In this document: one piece after another, positions 45,873-53,496 of the stretch
Position numbering within the stretch: the first letter of the stretch is position 1
Layout of the letters: the number at the start of each line of letters is the position of its first letter
Assembly: GCA_033764775.1 (NCBI GenBank)
Contig: JANRIQ010000014.1
Span: 28,948 to 92,947, forward strand
Origin: JAWXCE01 sp033764775
GTDB lineage: Bacteria > Pseudomonadota > Alphaproteobacteria > Rhizobiales > Rhodomicrobiaceae
Reading direction: 5' to 3'
DNA: 64,000 nt
Translations under genes and position numbers: made by a program
The notes under the pieces: model-generated
Seen by the model: the letters and a program-made list of their open reading frames with translations, nothing else
Told to the model about the DNA's origin: nothing
Database searches by the model: none

Positions 45873-46482
45873 CCTGTTTGCGTGCAAACCCCATCAAGGC
45901 CGCGATCTCGGCGGAGGCTGCGCCTTTCGGCTCGTACTCCATCACGCCCTTGCCCTCAGTCAGCGACTTCACAAACGCCACCCGGCTGCCGATACGCACG
46001 GGCGCAAGCGGCAAGATGTAGGCGGTAAGCGCTTCCGCCGCATCGTCCGCAAGCCCGGTGGAGGCGCGGCAGTTGTTGAGCACGAAGGCGGCGTTGGCTT
46101 TCGCCAGCGTCACGATATTTACCGAGTCCGCGACCGCATCAAGATCAAGATTGGACGGCTGGCAGGGGATCAGGACAAGATTGGCGAGCTTCGCGGCGGT
46201 GAGCGCCGCGTTCTCAGACTTGGGCGCGGTGTCGATGAAGCAAACATCCGCGCCGTTGTCGGCGGCGCGGGCGACCAACTCGGCGAGATTGGGCCCGTGG
46301 CCGGGCAAAATCACCGGCGCCTCGGCCTCCCGCAACCGCGCCCAGCGCGCCGCGCTCTGCTGCGGGTCAAGGTCGATGACGACCACGGTTTTCTTCTGGA
46401 GGGTCGCGGCGATGGCCAGGTTGAGGCAAAGCGTGGTTTTGCCGGAGCCGCCTTTCTGCGAGACGAGCGCGAGTGTCTTCAT
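45862..46482 (-). CDS. parA: ParA-family partition ATPase
   Basis: The deviant Walker A motif KGGSGKTT (residues 10-17, signature Lys10 and Lys15), Walker A' VIDLDPQQSAARWA and the switch DTAPK are all present. At 206 residues without an N-terminal helix-turn-helix it is the short class Ib type that works with RHH centromere-binding proteins. It is first gene of the parA-RHH-repA operon. The start ATG at 46482 lies within an octad, so autoregulation by the partner protein is likely. Confidence 0.92.
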   Translation of the reverse strand: MKTLALVSQKGGSGKTTLCLNLAIAATLQKKTVVVIDLDPQQSAARWARLREAEAPVILPGHGPNLAELVARAADNGADVCFIDTAPKSENAALTAAKLANLVLIPCQPSNLDLDAVADSVNIVTLAKANAAFVLNNCRASTGLADDAAEALTAYILPLAPVRIGSRVAFVKSLTEGKGVMEYEPKGAASAEIAALMGFARKQGGM

Positions 46483-46511
46483 GCGCGCATGCTGGCACAA
46501 GCGCATGTCTG
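46472..46511. repeat. Octad array E, at the parA start
   Basis: Units AGTGTCTT, CATGCGCG, CATGCTGG, CACAAGCG, CATGTCTG run from inside the parA start codon region into the upstream leader. Confidence 0.65.
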
Positions 46512-46655
46512 AGGGTAAGCCGCAGAGCGCGATTGGCGCCTAAGCTTTGTGCAATCGTGTGCCCAGCTTGCGTGTGAATTATAGGCTGTGCTTCTAACTT
46601 AGAATGCGCGGTTTGTGGGGCATAACGAACGGACTTATCCCTCTTACAATGCGAA

Positions 46656-46703
46656 CAGCCCGACATGTCCACACTCCCACATGCGGACATGTCGGCCTAC
46701 ACG
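46656..46703. repeat. Octad array F, upstream of parA
   Basis: Units CAGCCCGA, CATGTCCA, CACTCCCA, CATGCGGA, CATGTCGG, CCTACACG are in one 8-base register. The array sits in a gene-free stretch (46483-46989) that otherwise holds no recognisable gene. Confidence 0.65.
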
Positions 46704-46840
46704 CGTAGCCGCGCCAACGCGTGAGCAGGCGGGCTCGCCGCGTTCAACAGTTGTGAAGCGGTCAACAGGATGGGGCGATGGCCTTCCGCCGCTTCAAGGT
46801 GAATCCGTCCCGCGCCGCCAAGAGCCTTGGCGCCATACCA

Positions 46841-46880
46841 AATGATGGCAATTCCACATGTCAACATGTGTGCATGCAGA
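46841..46880. repeat. Octad array G
   Basis: Units AATGATGG, CAATTCCA, CATGTCAA, CATGTGTG, CATGCAGA are in register, ending about 110 bases before the next plus-strand gene. It is the outermost array on this side. Confidence 0.6.
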
Positions 46881-46989
46881 CGGGGACGCCCGAACGCCGT
46901 TCGCGCTACTCGCTTTCGTGATGATTGCATTGCGGCGGACAACCGCCTGCAATCAGGTACTTCGGCGAAAACCTCGCGGGAGACATGAG

Positions 46990-47373
46990 ATGTGGCGAGT
47001 CTTCAAAGCCTGGGCGGCGATCCAGATCGTCTGGGCCATGCCGTTCGTGCTCCCGTTCGCGAGCGCCCTGCAATCGATCGCGACGCGGCCCGCCCGCGTT
47101 CCCCCGGCTCGACGAGAACCGAAGCACAAGCGCCAGGTTATGACAACGCCGCCGGCGACGCTGACGCCGGAGGAGCGCCGCGCCATGGCCGCAAGAGGGT
47201 CGGCTGCGCCGTCGTTCAATTCGCCGCGCGGACACGTGGCTCCCGGGCCAATGACGGCGTCGCCCCGTCCAGCGCCGGTCCGCGCACCACTATCGCCGTT
47301 AACACCCCATCCGCACAGCGTGCCTGAAGCCGTGCCCGCAGAGCGCTCGCGGCGGCGCGGGCGGTCACGATAG
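46990..47373 (+). CDS. Small membrane-anchored Pro/Arg-rich protein, unknown
   Basis: Starting at ATG 46990 (GGGAGA upstream), the 127-residue product has one hydrophobic segment (residues 8-30, AWAAIQIVWAMPFVLPFASA), then a basic, Pro/Ser/Ala-rich tail ending in an Arg cluster. No family is recognised. It could be a coding artefact of GC-rich DNA, but the ribosome site and the membrane segment favour a gene. Confidence 0.4.
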   Translation: MWRVFKAWAAIQIVWAMPFVLPFASALQSIATRPARVPPARREPKHKRQVMTTPPATLTPEERRAMAARGSAAPSFNSPRGHVAPGPMTASPRPAPVRAPLSPLTPHPHSVPEAVPAERSRRRGRSR

Positions 47374-47378
47374 CCTTT

Positions 47379-47423
47379 TGCGGTGAATAGTCTCCGTATT
47401 CGCCGCAAAATATGCGGTGAATA
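47379..47423. repeat. Triple TGCGGTGAATA repeat
   Basis: TGCGGTGAATA occurs at 47379-47389 and 47413-47423, with the inverted version TATTCGCCGCA at 47397-47407. The spacing is 18 then 16 bases. It resembles a recombination or regulatory site made of three half-sites. The cognate protein is unknown. Confidence 0.55.
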
Positions 47424-47455
47424 AGGTGCCTGTCGCCTAGCTTCCACCGGACGTG

Positions 47456-47501
47456 TCAGCCATTTCATCTGCGCCGGGCCGTAATGTCCGGGCTGCCACA
47501 C
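47456..47501 (-). pseudogene. Remnant duplicate of the methyltransferase 3' end
   Basis: About 40 of 46 bases match 48201-48246, the last codons of the methyltransferase gene. The translated remnant reads WQPGHYGPAQMKWL, against WQAGHRGPAQLKWL in the intact gene. No upstream methyltransferase sequence remains. It is a relic of a tandem copy or a recombination scar flanking the TspO-like gene. Confidence 0.65.
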
Positions 47502-47525
47502 ATTAGCCCGCCCGGCTATGGGATA

Positions 47526-48041
47526 TCAAGCCGCCGACGCAACTGGCGATGAACCTCGCCGGCCCGGAAAACGTCCGCCCGCCGGGTTCATGCGAACGAT
47601 CGCATCATTGAGCCGGGAGCCAAGCAAACTCATCGCAAGGTAAGGTATGAGCAGGACGCTCGCCCGAACTGAGTAGGGCAGCACCGCGATCATCCGTGCG
47701 ATAACGGACGCCACCAGCATCCGCGATGTGGTCAAGGCGCGATCCGGTTGCCGCAAGCCAAAGAACTGGACGGCCCAAGCCACGTTGAGCGCCGCCCCCG
47801 CGCCCGCCAGCGCCGTCAGCAGCAGGCGCGTTCCTGGACTGCGCGCCCGCGTGATGGAGATCCCCATCGCCGTCGCGGCCATCGCATAAACCGCTGTCCA
47901 CATCAAAGGGAACGCCAAATCCGGCGGCTTCCACTCCGGTTTGCGCAGGTCCTGATACCACGCCACTGTCTCGCTGATATACCCCACCGGCGCGCCCGAC
48001 CCTGCTGGGGACGAGGGATCTGGGACTCGGTTGCCGTTCAT
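47526..48041 (-). CDS. TspO/MBR-family protein lacking the first membrane helix
   Basis: Core TspO motifs are present: WYQDLRKPEWKPPDLAFPLMWTAVYAM, LNVAWAVQFFGLRQPDRAL and VLLIPYLAMSLLGSRLNDAI, covering helices 2-5. The region before WYQDL is short, polar and Gly/Pro/Ser-rich, whereas TspO normally has its first transmembrane helix there. Either that helix has been lost or the protein is an N-terminally truncated copy. The start at 48041 has AAGGG upstream. TspO binds porphyrins and related ligands in the outer membrane. Confidence 0.75.
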   Translation of the reverse strand: MNGNRVPDPSSPAGSGAPVGYISETVAWYQDLRKPEWKPPDLAFPLMWTAVYAMAATAMGISITRARSPGTRLLLTALAGAGAALNVAWAVQFFGLRQPDRALTTSRMLVASVIARMIAVLPYSVRASVLLIPYLAMSLLGSRLNDAIVRMNPAGGRFPGRRGSSPVASAA

Positions 48042-48189
48042 AACGCTGCCCTTGCTCGCTAAAGCCATGCGTTTTGCAACGACCGCCCGGGAGCTATGTT
48101 CCCCGTCATGCCGTCGCCGCATATTGGGCATCGCGGTGCAACCGCCCTTGCACGCGGCTTTTCGGTGTGGACCCACATCTCGGCGCCGG

Positions 48190-48825
48190 TCAACGGGTTG
48201 ACAGCCACTTCAGCTGCGCCGGGCCGCGATGTCCGGCCTGCCACACGGCCCAGCAGTAGCGCTGGCGCTTGAGGCTGGTGGTGGCTTTCGCGGGGTCGCC
48301 CTCCGGCCAGCACTGGCAGTCATCAAGACAGTAGATGACCTTGGGCGGCGCGCTCGTGAACAGGGCGTGGCGGATGGGGTGGCACAGACTGTCGATGGAG
48401 AGCAGCATGGCGACCTTGCCGCCGGTGGCTCGGGTCAGCTTCAAGGCGTGGCGGACAAAGGCGTCGGCGAGACCCCGGCCGTAAGGCGGGTTGGTGATGA
48501 TGTGCTTACCTAAAGGTTTGGTTTCCGCCAAGAAGTCGCGGCCGCCTTCGCCGTAGCCGTAATCCACGAGATCGGTGCAGACGACCTGAAGCCCGGCCGC
48601 CTCCAGCACACGGGCGATGTGCCCCTGGCCGCAGGCGGGCTCCCAGACGGGGCCGTCGAAGTCCTCGACGGAGAGCAACGCCCGCGTCGCGGCCGGCGGC
48701 GTTGGGTAGAACTCGTAGGGTGCCCGGTTCGGGTGAATGCGGCTTCCCTGGCGGAAGGCGCGCGCGGTGTCGCCGATGAGGCGTTTGACAGCGGCGTCGC
48801 GCGGGTGGAGGAGCAAAAGGCTCAT
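48190..48825 (-). CDS. DNA methyltransferase-like protein (NPPY type)
   Basis: The protein begins with a polar region including YEFYPTPPAATRALL, then the SAM-binding WEPACGQGHIARVLEAAG (motif I), and the catalytic TNPPYGRG (motif IV) near residue 112. It is 211 residues, short for a stand-alone methylase, and no target-recognition domain is evident. Similar proteins are frequent on phages and plasmids. It is last in a coupled row of small genes (ATGA overlaps) reading 49606 to 48190. A remnant of its 3' end lies at 47456-47501. Confidence 0.85.
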   Translation of the reverse strand: MSLLLLHPRDAAVKRLIGDTARAFRQGSRIHPNRAPYEFYPTPPAATRALLSVEDFDGPVWEPACGQGHIARVLEAAGLQVVCTDLVDYGYGEGGRDFLAETKPLGKHIITNPPYGRGLADAFVRHALKLTRATGGKVAMLLSIDSLCHPIRHALFTSAPPKVIYCLDDCQCWPEGDPAKATTSLKRQRYCWAVWQAGHRGPAQLKWLSTR

Positions 48826-49094
48826 TGGGGCAGGCTTTCATTGTCGATAGTAATGGTGACGGCCGGAGACAGAGGCAGAAACCAGGCGTCGCGGACGCGC
48901 TGTTCCGCGCGCCAGTGGCCGACGCCGAGACTGGCCAGATGCAGGAAGTCCAGTTTGCGCCGGTCGCAGAGATGGCCGAGATTGGCGATTAGGTCGACGA
49001 CCGCGTCCGGCGTGTCGTGACAGTCCGCGAGAGCCGCGAAATGGTCGAGGACGGCCTTGGCCCGTTGGGCGCGCTGGCGATTGGCCCGGCTCAT
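48822..49094 (-). CDS. Small conserved-element protein, unknown
   Basis: This 90-residue protein (helical, no signal) overlaps both neighbours by ATGA. It has no recognised domain. Its place in a translationally coupled cassette with the methyltransferase is the only functional hint. Confidence 0.6.
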   Translation of the reverse strand: MSRANRQRAQRAKAVLDHFAALADCHDTPDAVVDLIANLGHLCDRRKLDFLHLASLGVGHWRAEQRVRDAWFLPLSPAVTITIDNESLPQ

Positions 49095-49285
49095 GGCGTG
49101 ACTACCTCGGCACTAGCGTCCCGGAACGACTCGCCGCCCAAGTCGCCGAAGCGCGGGTTGTCCGGTTCGAGGCGGTAGAGCATCTCCGCCTTCGCCAAGG
49201 CGTGGTGATGGCAGCAGGCGTTCACGGCGATGTCGCGAACCCGGGTGTCGGTGAAGATCACCCGGTAAGTCTTACAGGCGGTCAT
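49091..49285 (-). CDS. Small protein, unknown
   Basis: The 64-residue product starting MTACKTYRVIFTDTR begins at ATG 49285 and overlaps the next gene by ATGA. A Cys/His-rich segment (CCHHHALAKAE) is notable but may not be a metal site. The longer frame to 49324 adds 13 residues without a ribosome site. Confidence 0.6.
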   Translation of the reverse strand: MTACKTYRVIFTDTRVRDIAVNACCHHHALAKAEMLYRLEPDNPRFGDLGGESFRDASAEVVTP

Positions 49286-49397
49286 CGTCGTCGCTCCAGC
49301 TGTGGATGTGCTCCCAGGCTTCATCAGCGGGGTTTTGGGCGAGCCAGGCGTCGAGTTTCATTTCCAGCATCGGATCGAAGTCGCAGAAGGGGCTCAT
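49272..49397 (-). CDS. Very small acidic protein, unknown
   Basis: A 41-codon frame (MSPFCDFDPMLEMKLDAWL...) bridges the neighbouring genes, overlapping the upstream gene by ATGA at 49394-49397 and the downstream gene's start by 14 bases. It ends in SWSDDDDRL. It is shorter than usual annotation cut-offs, but the coupled spacing supports translation. Confidence 0.5.
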   Translation of the reverse strand: MSPFCDFDPMLEMKLDAWLAQNPADEAWEHIHSWSDDDDRL

Positions 49398-49606
49398 TGG
49401 GCGGCCCCTAGCTCGGCTTGTTTCTCGGCGGCGATGCGGATGACGATGCGGCCCTCGCTGTTGGCGGGGAGTAGATCCAGGCTCAGGTTGAGGCCATGCT
49501 TGTCGTCGTGCAGCCAGCCGGCGCCGATCTTCGTCCAGTAGCCTTTGGCTTTGCCGCGCACGTGATAGACCGCGTGCGTCGGTTTGGGTGATGGGTTGGT
49601 CGTCAT
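49394..49606 (-). CDS. Small conserved element protein, unknown
   Basis: The 70-residue product reads HAVYHVRGKAKGYWTKIGAGWLHDDKHGLNLSLDLLP, a beta-rich pattern I recognise from short hypothetical proteins on alphaproteobacterial integrative elements. It is the first gene of the coupled small-gene row. Function is unknown. Confidence 0.65.
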   Translation of the reverse strand: MTTNPSPKPTHAVYHVRGKAKGYWTKIGAGWLHDDKHGLNLSLDLLPANSEGRIVIRIAAEKQAELGAAQ

Positions 49607-50018
49607 GGGTTTATCCCCTGTTTCGGTTGAAGGCCTGCGCCTATCGTGGCCTGTCGGGGGTCTTAACCGCCCGCCGGGTTAGGACGCGGGGACAAGGGGA
49701 GGGGCATCACCCGGCTGCACACGGGGCTTTGCCCCACGGAAGACGGGGATACCCCTTGGCCTCGCGGCCCCCGCGGGCGAGACCTCCCGACAGGTTTGGC
49801 CGCAAGGCGCGGGGCTTATCGAAAGGACAGGGGTCAACGCCCTGAAAACAAAAGTCTCACGGCCGGTGCAACGCTCTCAACGTGGTGCTGGCAGACAGGC
49901 TCGGACAGCGGGCCGCCCTGCGACGACGAGCGGGGGCAAACCTCGAAACTGCCTCAACAAACAGCAGAAAAGTATCGCAGCGACTGCCGCGAACCGGCGC
50001 CCGGCTCCATCATGGGCC
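49607..50018. other. Gene-free stretch with clustered short hairpins
   Basis: Three small dyads are visible: TAACC/GGTTA (49664-49681), GGGGC-TTT-GCCCC (49723-49735) and GGGG-ATA-CCCC (49745-49755). G-runs lie between them. A transfer origin or regulatory leader is possible but there is no specific match. Confidence 0.35.
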
Positions 50019-50789
50019 ATGCATCCGGCCGTCCGCGAACTCAAGAATATCGAAGGGCGGTTCTTCGCCACCTTCGACACCTGGCTTGGGCTGATGCTGG
50101 CGGCGTTCTCCCGCGATGACCCGGCCTACCTGAAACTGCTGGAGCCTTATGGACCACGCGTGCACGGCAAGCCCCACGCCGCTGACCATTTCGCCCACGC
50201 GCTCGGCGCCATACACGCGGAGATGCGGCAAGACAACGAGAGGGGCGTTATCCGCGACCATCTCGGCGAGATCTACGAGGCGGAAGGCGGCGCGGACAAG
50301 GACATGGCGCAGTTTTTCACGCCGATGCCGCTGTGCGAAATGATGGCGCGGATGACGCTGGATGACACTGTCCCCGAGGACGCGCGCATCGCCGACCCCG
50401 CCTGCGGCAGCGGCCGCATGCTGATGGCCTGCGTGCCGCTTCGGCCGCGGGGGTATTTCTTCGGCGTGGACAAGGACCCGACCTGCGCCAAAATGGCGGC
50501 GCTCAACATGCTCTGGCGTAATGTCGACAGCGATATTGTCTGGGGAGACTGCTTACGGCTGAAAGCGCATGGCGGCTGGATGACCCACCGCACGGCGCTC
50601 GGCGGGGTTGTCGCACCATTCGGTCCGGAACGTGCCCAGGCGCTCTTAGAGGCGTCCGTTGGGGCCAACGCGGATATGAGGCCGTCTCCTGCAGCGAAAC
50701 CGGTGCAGAATTCGCTCCAGGAGACCGAAACCGGAGTTCAAGCGACCATCATCATCCCTAAGCGCGGGCAGTTCGAGATGGATGTTTGA
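50019..50789 (+). CDS. N-6 DNA methylase-like protein without a visible NPPY motif
   Basis: Starting at ATG 50019, the 256-residue protein has an N-terminal helical region, then DMAQFFTPMPLCEMMARM and the SAM motif DPACGSGRMLMA, like HsdM-type methylases. The catalytic NPPY/F expected after the following strand is not found. The region reads WGDCLRLKAHGGW instead. It may be a non-catalytic, element-borne methylase relative. It ends just before the low-GC cargo region. Confidence 0.75.
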   Translation: MHPAVRELKNIEGRFFATFDTWLGLMLAAFSRDDPAYLKLLEPYGPRVHGKPHAADHFAHALGAIHAEMRQDNERGVIRDHLGEIYEAEGGADKDMAQFFTPMPLCEMMARMTLDDTVPEDARIADPACGSGRMLMACVPLRPRGYFFGVDKDPTCAKMAALNMLWRNVDSDIVWGDCLRLKAHGGWMTHRTALGGVVAPFGPERAQALLEASVGANADMRPSPAAKPVQNSLQETETGVQATIIIPKRGQFEMDV

Positions 50790-51025
50790 ATGGGGCCATC
50801 CAGGCTGCATGCATATATTAAGTAAGCGCACCGTTGAACAGCCCTAACCAATTATGTTCGGCTGTATGGAAATTGCTCAAACAAGCTACTAATGGCAGGA
50901 TTAAGCACTCCCAACATGATGCAATTATGGGTGTTTTTTTGCCCAAAAACCGGAGAGACTGGAACACGGTTTTTAGCCGCTGGAACAAAACATACGTGCG
51001 CGGATAAGTTCTGCAAGGAAGGCGT

Positions 51026-51753
51026 ATGGTGTTAGAAATGTTTGATTTTCGGCGCTTTCTTGTCGTAAATACAAACTTGTCGCTTAGAGTTACGCTGATC
51101 GTTCTACGGGTCTATGTTTGGAATTTTTTCGGTGCTATTGTACAGTCCTGTAACTTCACCTTTACGCGGTTTGTCATGAATTTTCGAGATTATTCCTGCG
51201 CAAATAGCTGTTTTGTTAACGTCCTGGCTGAAGTACGCAACGAAGGCGTACTAGTTCAATCTAAGGATGGTGATGACAATAAGACCTTCTATGAACTGTT
51301 AAATCACGGGTTTTCTTTCAAGGATGGGCGCGCGCGCATTGTTGCTAACTCGTTGCGAACACTCGCATTGCCGGTAGCAGCGGCGCGCTTTGTTTGGATG
51401 ATGTCAGGTAACAACCGTGCTGCAGACATTGCATTTTACGAGCCAAGAGTCTTGGCCTTCAGTGACGATGGCATTATTGTTCCCGGCTCGAGTTATGGGG
51501 CCCGAATGCTTCAATCGTCACCGGGCGTTGACCAATTAAGCGGGGTTATACAGCGAATTAAGAACCAACCCTCATCAACGAGGCGCGCCGCGATTACGAT
51601 ATATCTGCCGTATGACGCAGTTCGAGAATCCAGCGATATACCGTGCGCCTTTGGCATGGTCTACCATCCGCGATCAGAGAAACTCCACTCTACGATTTTT
51701 ATGAGATCCAATAACGCGGTGTCGTTATTGCCGTTTAATCTATTTGAATTTTC
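51026..51753 (+). pseudogene. Thymidylate-synthase-like gene, 5' part, split by an IS1595-family element
   Basis: Residues from MNFRDYSCANSCFVNVLAEV (51179) onward follow the thymidylate synthase order: the WMMSGNN helix, GSSYGARM, RRAAITIYLP, the presumed catalytic cysteine in IPCAFGMVYH, and FMRSNNAVSLLPFN. The frame then enters the insertion and stops at 51799. AAGGAAGG before ATG 51026 supports a longer start, but the first 51 residues look unlike the family. The missing C-terminal part resumes at 54547. Low GC suggests recent acquisition. Confidence 0.75.
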
Positions 51754-51777
51754 GGGAATTATATACTTGACTGAACA
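51746..51777 (+). repeat. Target duplication and left terminal inverted repeat
   Basis: GAATTTTC (51746-51753) is followed by the 24-base left inverted repeat. The matching right end is at 54515-54546. Confidence 0.92.
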
Positions 51778-51789
51778 AGCGACGCGGAT

Positions 51790-51813
51790 TGAAAATTGAT
51801 TCATTTTCAATGG
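51790..51813. terminator. AT-rich dyad inside the left end of the IS
   Basis: ATTGAAAA (51790-51797) pairs with TTTTCAAT (51806-51813) around an 8-base loop. It separates the truncated thymidylate-synthase-like frame from the convergent DUF3800 gene and may act as a terminator. Confidence 0.4.
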
Positions 51814-51832
51814 CTTAGCAAGTTGTTGATTC

Positions 51833-52900
51833 CTAAGAGTTTTTTGTTGACAAATCGCGTCGCAAGTTCCATGTTTGTTCTAGGCGGGATACGTCGGGGA
51901 CCCTCCGGGTTGTGGGTATTTTCATTCCCATGGCGTCTATTTGGACGCCCAGCACTTTAGAAGCTGGGCTAACGGCCGGTAGATTAGACGGAGCCGAGGC
52001 CCGCCAATTTTTTTTACGGCATCCACCATTGGATTCCGGGATAGCCGTAAAACTCGAATATCTCTTTTGCTCTTTGGCGAGTTTTGCAGTTTTCCAGCTT
52101 GGCATTAGCTTGACGCCGTACCCTGTAACAGTGCCGTTCAGGGTGTTTGGATCGCGCCCCATTCTGTCGGATAGCAACTTAGCAAACGTCGGGTCAGACG
52201 CTCTGGTATCATGCACGTCGCAAGCTTTAAAGAAAGCGCTCGCCACGACATCTGCAAGTTGGAGTCCGGCACGGGAGCGGTGGTTATGTACCTCAAGTAG
52301 CGATTGATCCATGACATCCCATTGCAAATCGCCTAAAGGCAGAAACGTCCTGTCTGCCTCGCTCTTGAACTCTAACCATTTGTAGTAGGCGGAAAGCTGC
52401 GAGTAGGACATGCCGCCGCGTTCGCTAAACTCTATCTTTAATAAAGGCAATGGCCTTTGAAGTTCGGATTGGCGCTGGTTTACAAAGTAAGTCACTCGCT
52501 CCAATAAAAGCCTTGTCAACCAACAATAAAACCAGTTGCGGGACGGCATCTGAGCAGCCCATGGATTTTGATACCCGCGCATGTTCTTCTTGTTCGAGGC
52601 CACGACGAAGCAGCGAAGCGGGAGCGTTGCCATCCGTGCGCAAACTAAGCGTTTTTTGGCAGGGTTCAGATCACGAAAGTGGAGACCGCGTTTCTGATGA
52701 TTGCGAAAGTTGGATACAATTTCGCGCACCCAGGTTACTGTATCTGCTTCGCGCTCGGCGTCGATGACTACCGCGCCCAAAACCAGCCATTCACTTGAGC
52801 CGTGCGGATCGATAGGCTTCACCGTGTTCAGGCCATCGTCACCCGCCTCGTCAATATAGACGACGTAACCGTATCGCGGAATGGGAGGGATAAAGGACAT
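51833..52900 (-). CDS. DUF3800 protein, IS passenger
   Basis: The 355-residue protein starts with PRYGYVVYIDEAGDDG, the hallmark acidic strand of DUF3800 (RNase H-like fold), and has the second motif RSRAGLQLADVVASAFF with the conserved aspartate. DUF3800 proteins are of unknown activity and are frequent in mobile DNA. The ATG at 52900 shares the palindrome CATG with the start of the opposite small gene. A longer frame to 53044 runs antisense to that small gene and is not preferred. Confidence 0.8.
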   Translation of the reverse strand: MSFIPPIPRYGYVVYIDEAGDDGLNTVKPIDPHGSSEWLVLGAVVIDAEREADTVTWVREIVSNFRNHQKRGLHFRDLNPAKKRLVCARMATLPLRCFVVASNKKNMRGYQNPWAAQMPSRNWFYCWLTRLLLERVTYFVNQRQSELQRPLPLLKIEFSERGGMSYSQLSAYYKWLEFKSEADRTFLPLGDLQWDVMDQSLLEVHNHRSRAGLQLADVVASAFFKACDVHDTRASDPTFAKLLSDRMGRDPNTLNGTVTGYGVKLMPSWKTAKLAKEQKRYSSFTAIPESNGGCRKKNWRASAPSNLPAVSPASKVLGVQIDAMGMKIPTTRRVPDVSRLEQTWNLRRDLSTKNS

Positions 52901-53051
52901 GTCAAAAACTGATCCAACAAAGGACGCGGATTTTAAAAAAGTTGTCGGCCATTTCCTGACGACAAAGCCAAAAACGCAGAAAGAAATGAAGGCGGGCAAA
53001 GCCCCTAAAACGGCGGACGACAAAAAACAAAAGTCCGCCGCCAAAAAGTAA
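52899..53051 (+). CDS. 50-residue Lys-rich small protein, IS passenger
   Basis: MSKTDPTKDADFKKVVGHFL opens a very basic protein that ends in repeated Lys/Ala. An AAAGGA site directly upstream supports translation. The motif FKKVVGHFLTTKPK recalls small proteins seen near mobile genes in this order. It is divergent from DUF3800, and the two ATGs interlock at 52898-52901. Function is unknown. Confidence 0.65.
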   Translation: MSKTDPTKDADFKKVVGHFLTTKPKTQKEMKAGKAPKTADDKKQKSAAKK

Positions 53052-53056
53052 CCCGT

Positions 53057-53224
53057 TTATGCGTCGTAAACCGGCGCGTTGTAGGCTCTCCTCACCAAGC
53101 TAAGGGCATGAAGGCAACTCGCCTTCGTTTTGTAGCCTTCGGTGGTAATGATGATTTCATGGTTGGCCCCACGCAATCTCAAGCGCCACTCACGGTTAAC
53201 GTCTTGATAGACTTGGAAATACAT
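53057..53224 (-). CDS. YegP-like (DUF1508) small protein, IS passenger
   Basis: The 55-residue protein MYFQVYQDVNREWRLRLRGANHEIIITTEGYKTKASC is a single DUF1508 repeat (YegP has two), a small beta fold of unknown function. GAGG lies six bases before ATG 53224. Its start faces that of the next gene with a 17-base gap. Confidence 0.75.
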   Translation of the reverse strand: MYFQVYQDVNREWRLRLRGANHEIIITTEGYKTKASCLHALSLVRRAYNAPVYDA

Positions 53225-53241
53225 GTTGAACCTCGTTCGGA

Positions 53242-53454
53242 ATGTTGACGATGCAAACGCACCTTTTCTCCTACAACTTCGATGGAAAACGCTGGGCACT
53301 GGAGATCAAAGCTTCGGACGCGGAGGAAGCACGGGCACGGCTGGGCCGTATCGCCTTTGCCACCTACGACGGCGTGCTTGTTGCTGAGATCCCTGTTACT
53401 CCGGCTGGAGTATGGGCCAAACTGTCGCGCGCAATCAGAAGCGTCTTGCACTGA
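53242..53454 (+). CDS. 70-residue protein, IS passenger
   Basis: The frame MLTMQTHLFSYNFDGKRWALEIKASDAEEARARLGRIAFATYDG is typical of a small alphaproteobacterial hypothetical family. A start at the fourth codon (53251) is possible. No function is known. Confidence 0.6.
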   Translation: MLTMQTHLFSYNFDGKRWALEIKASDAEEARARLGRIAFATYDGVLVAEIPVTPAGVWAKLSRAIRSVLH

Positions 53455-53496
53455 GACTTATGCGCTGATTCGTTCCTGTTTAGGACTCATTTGTTC

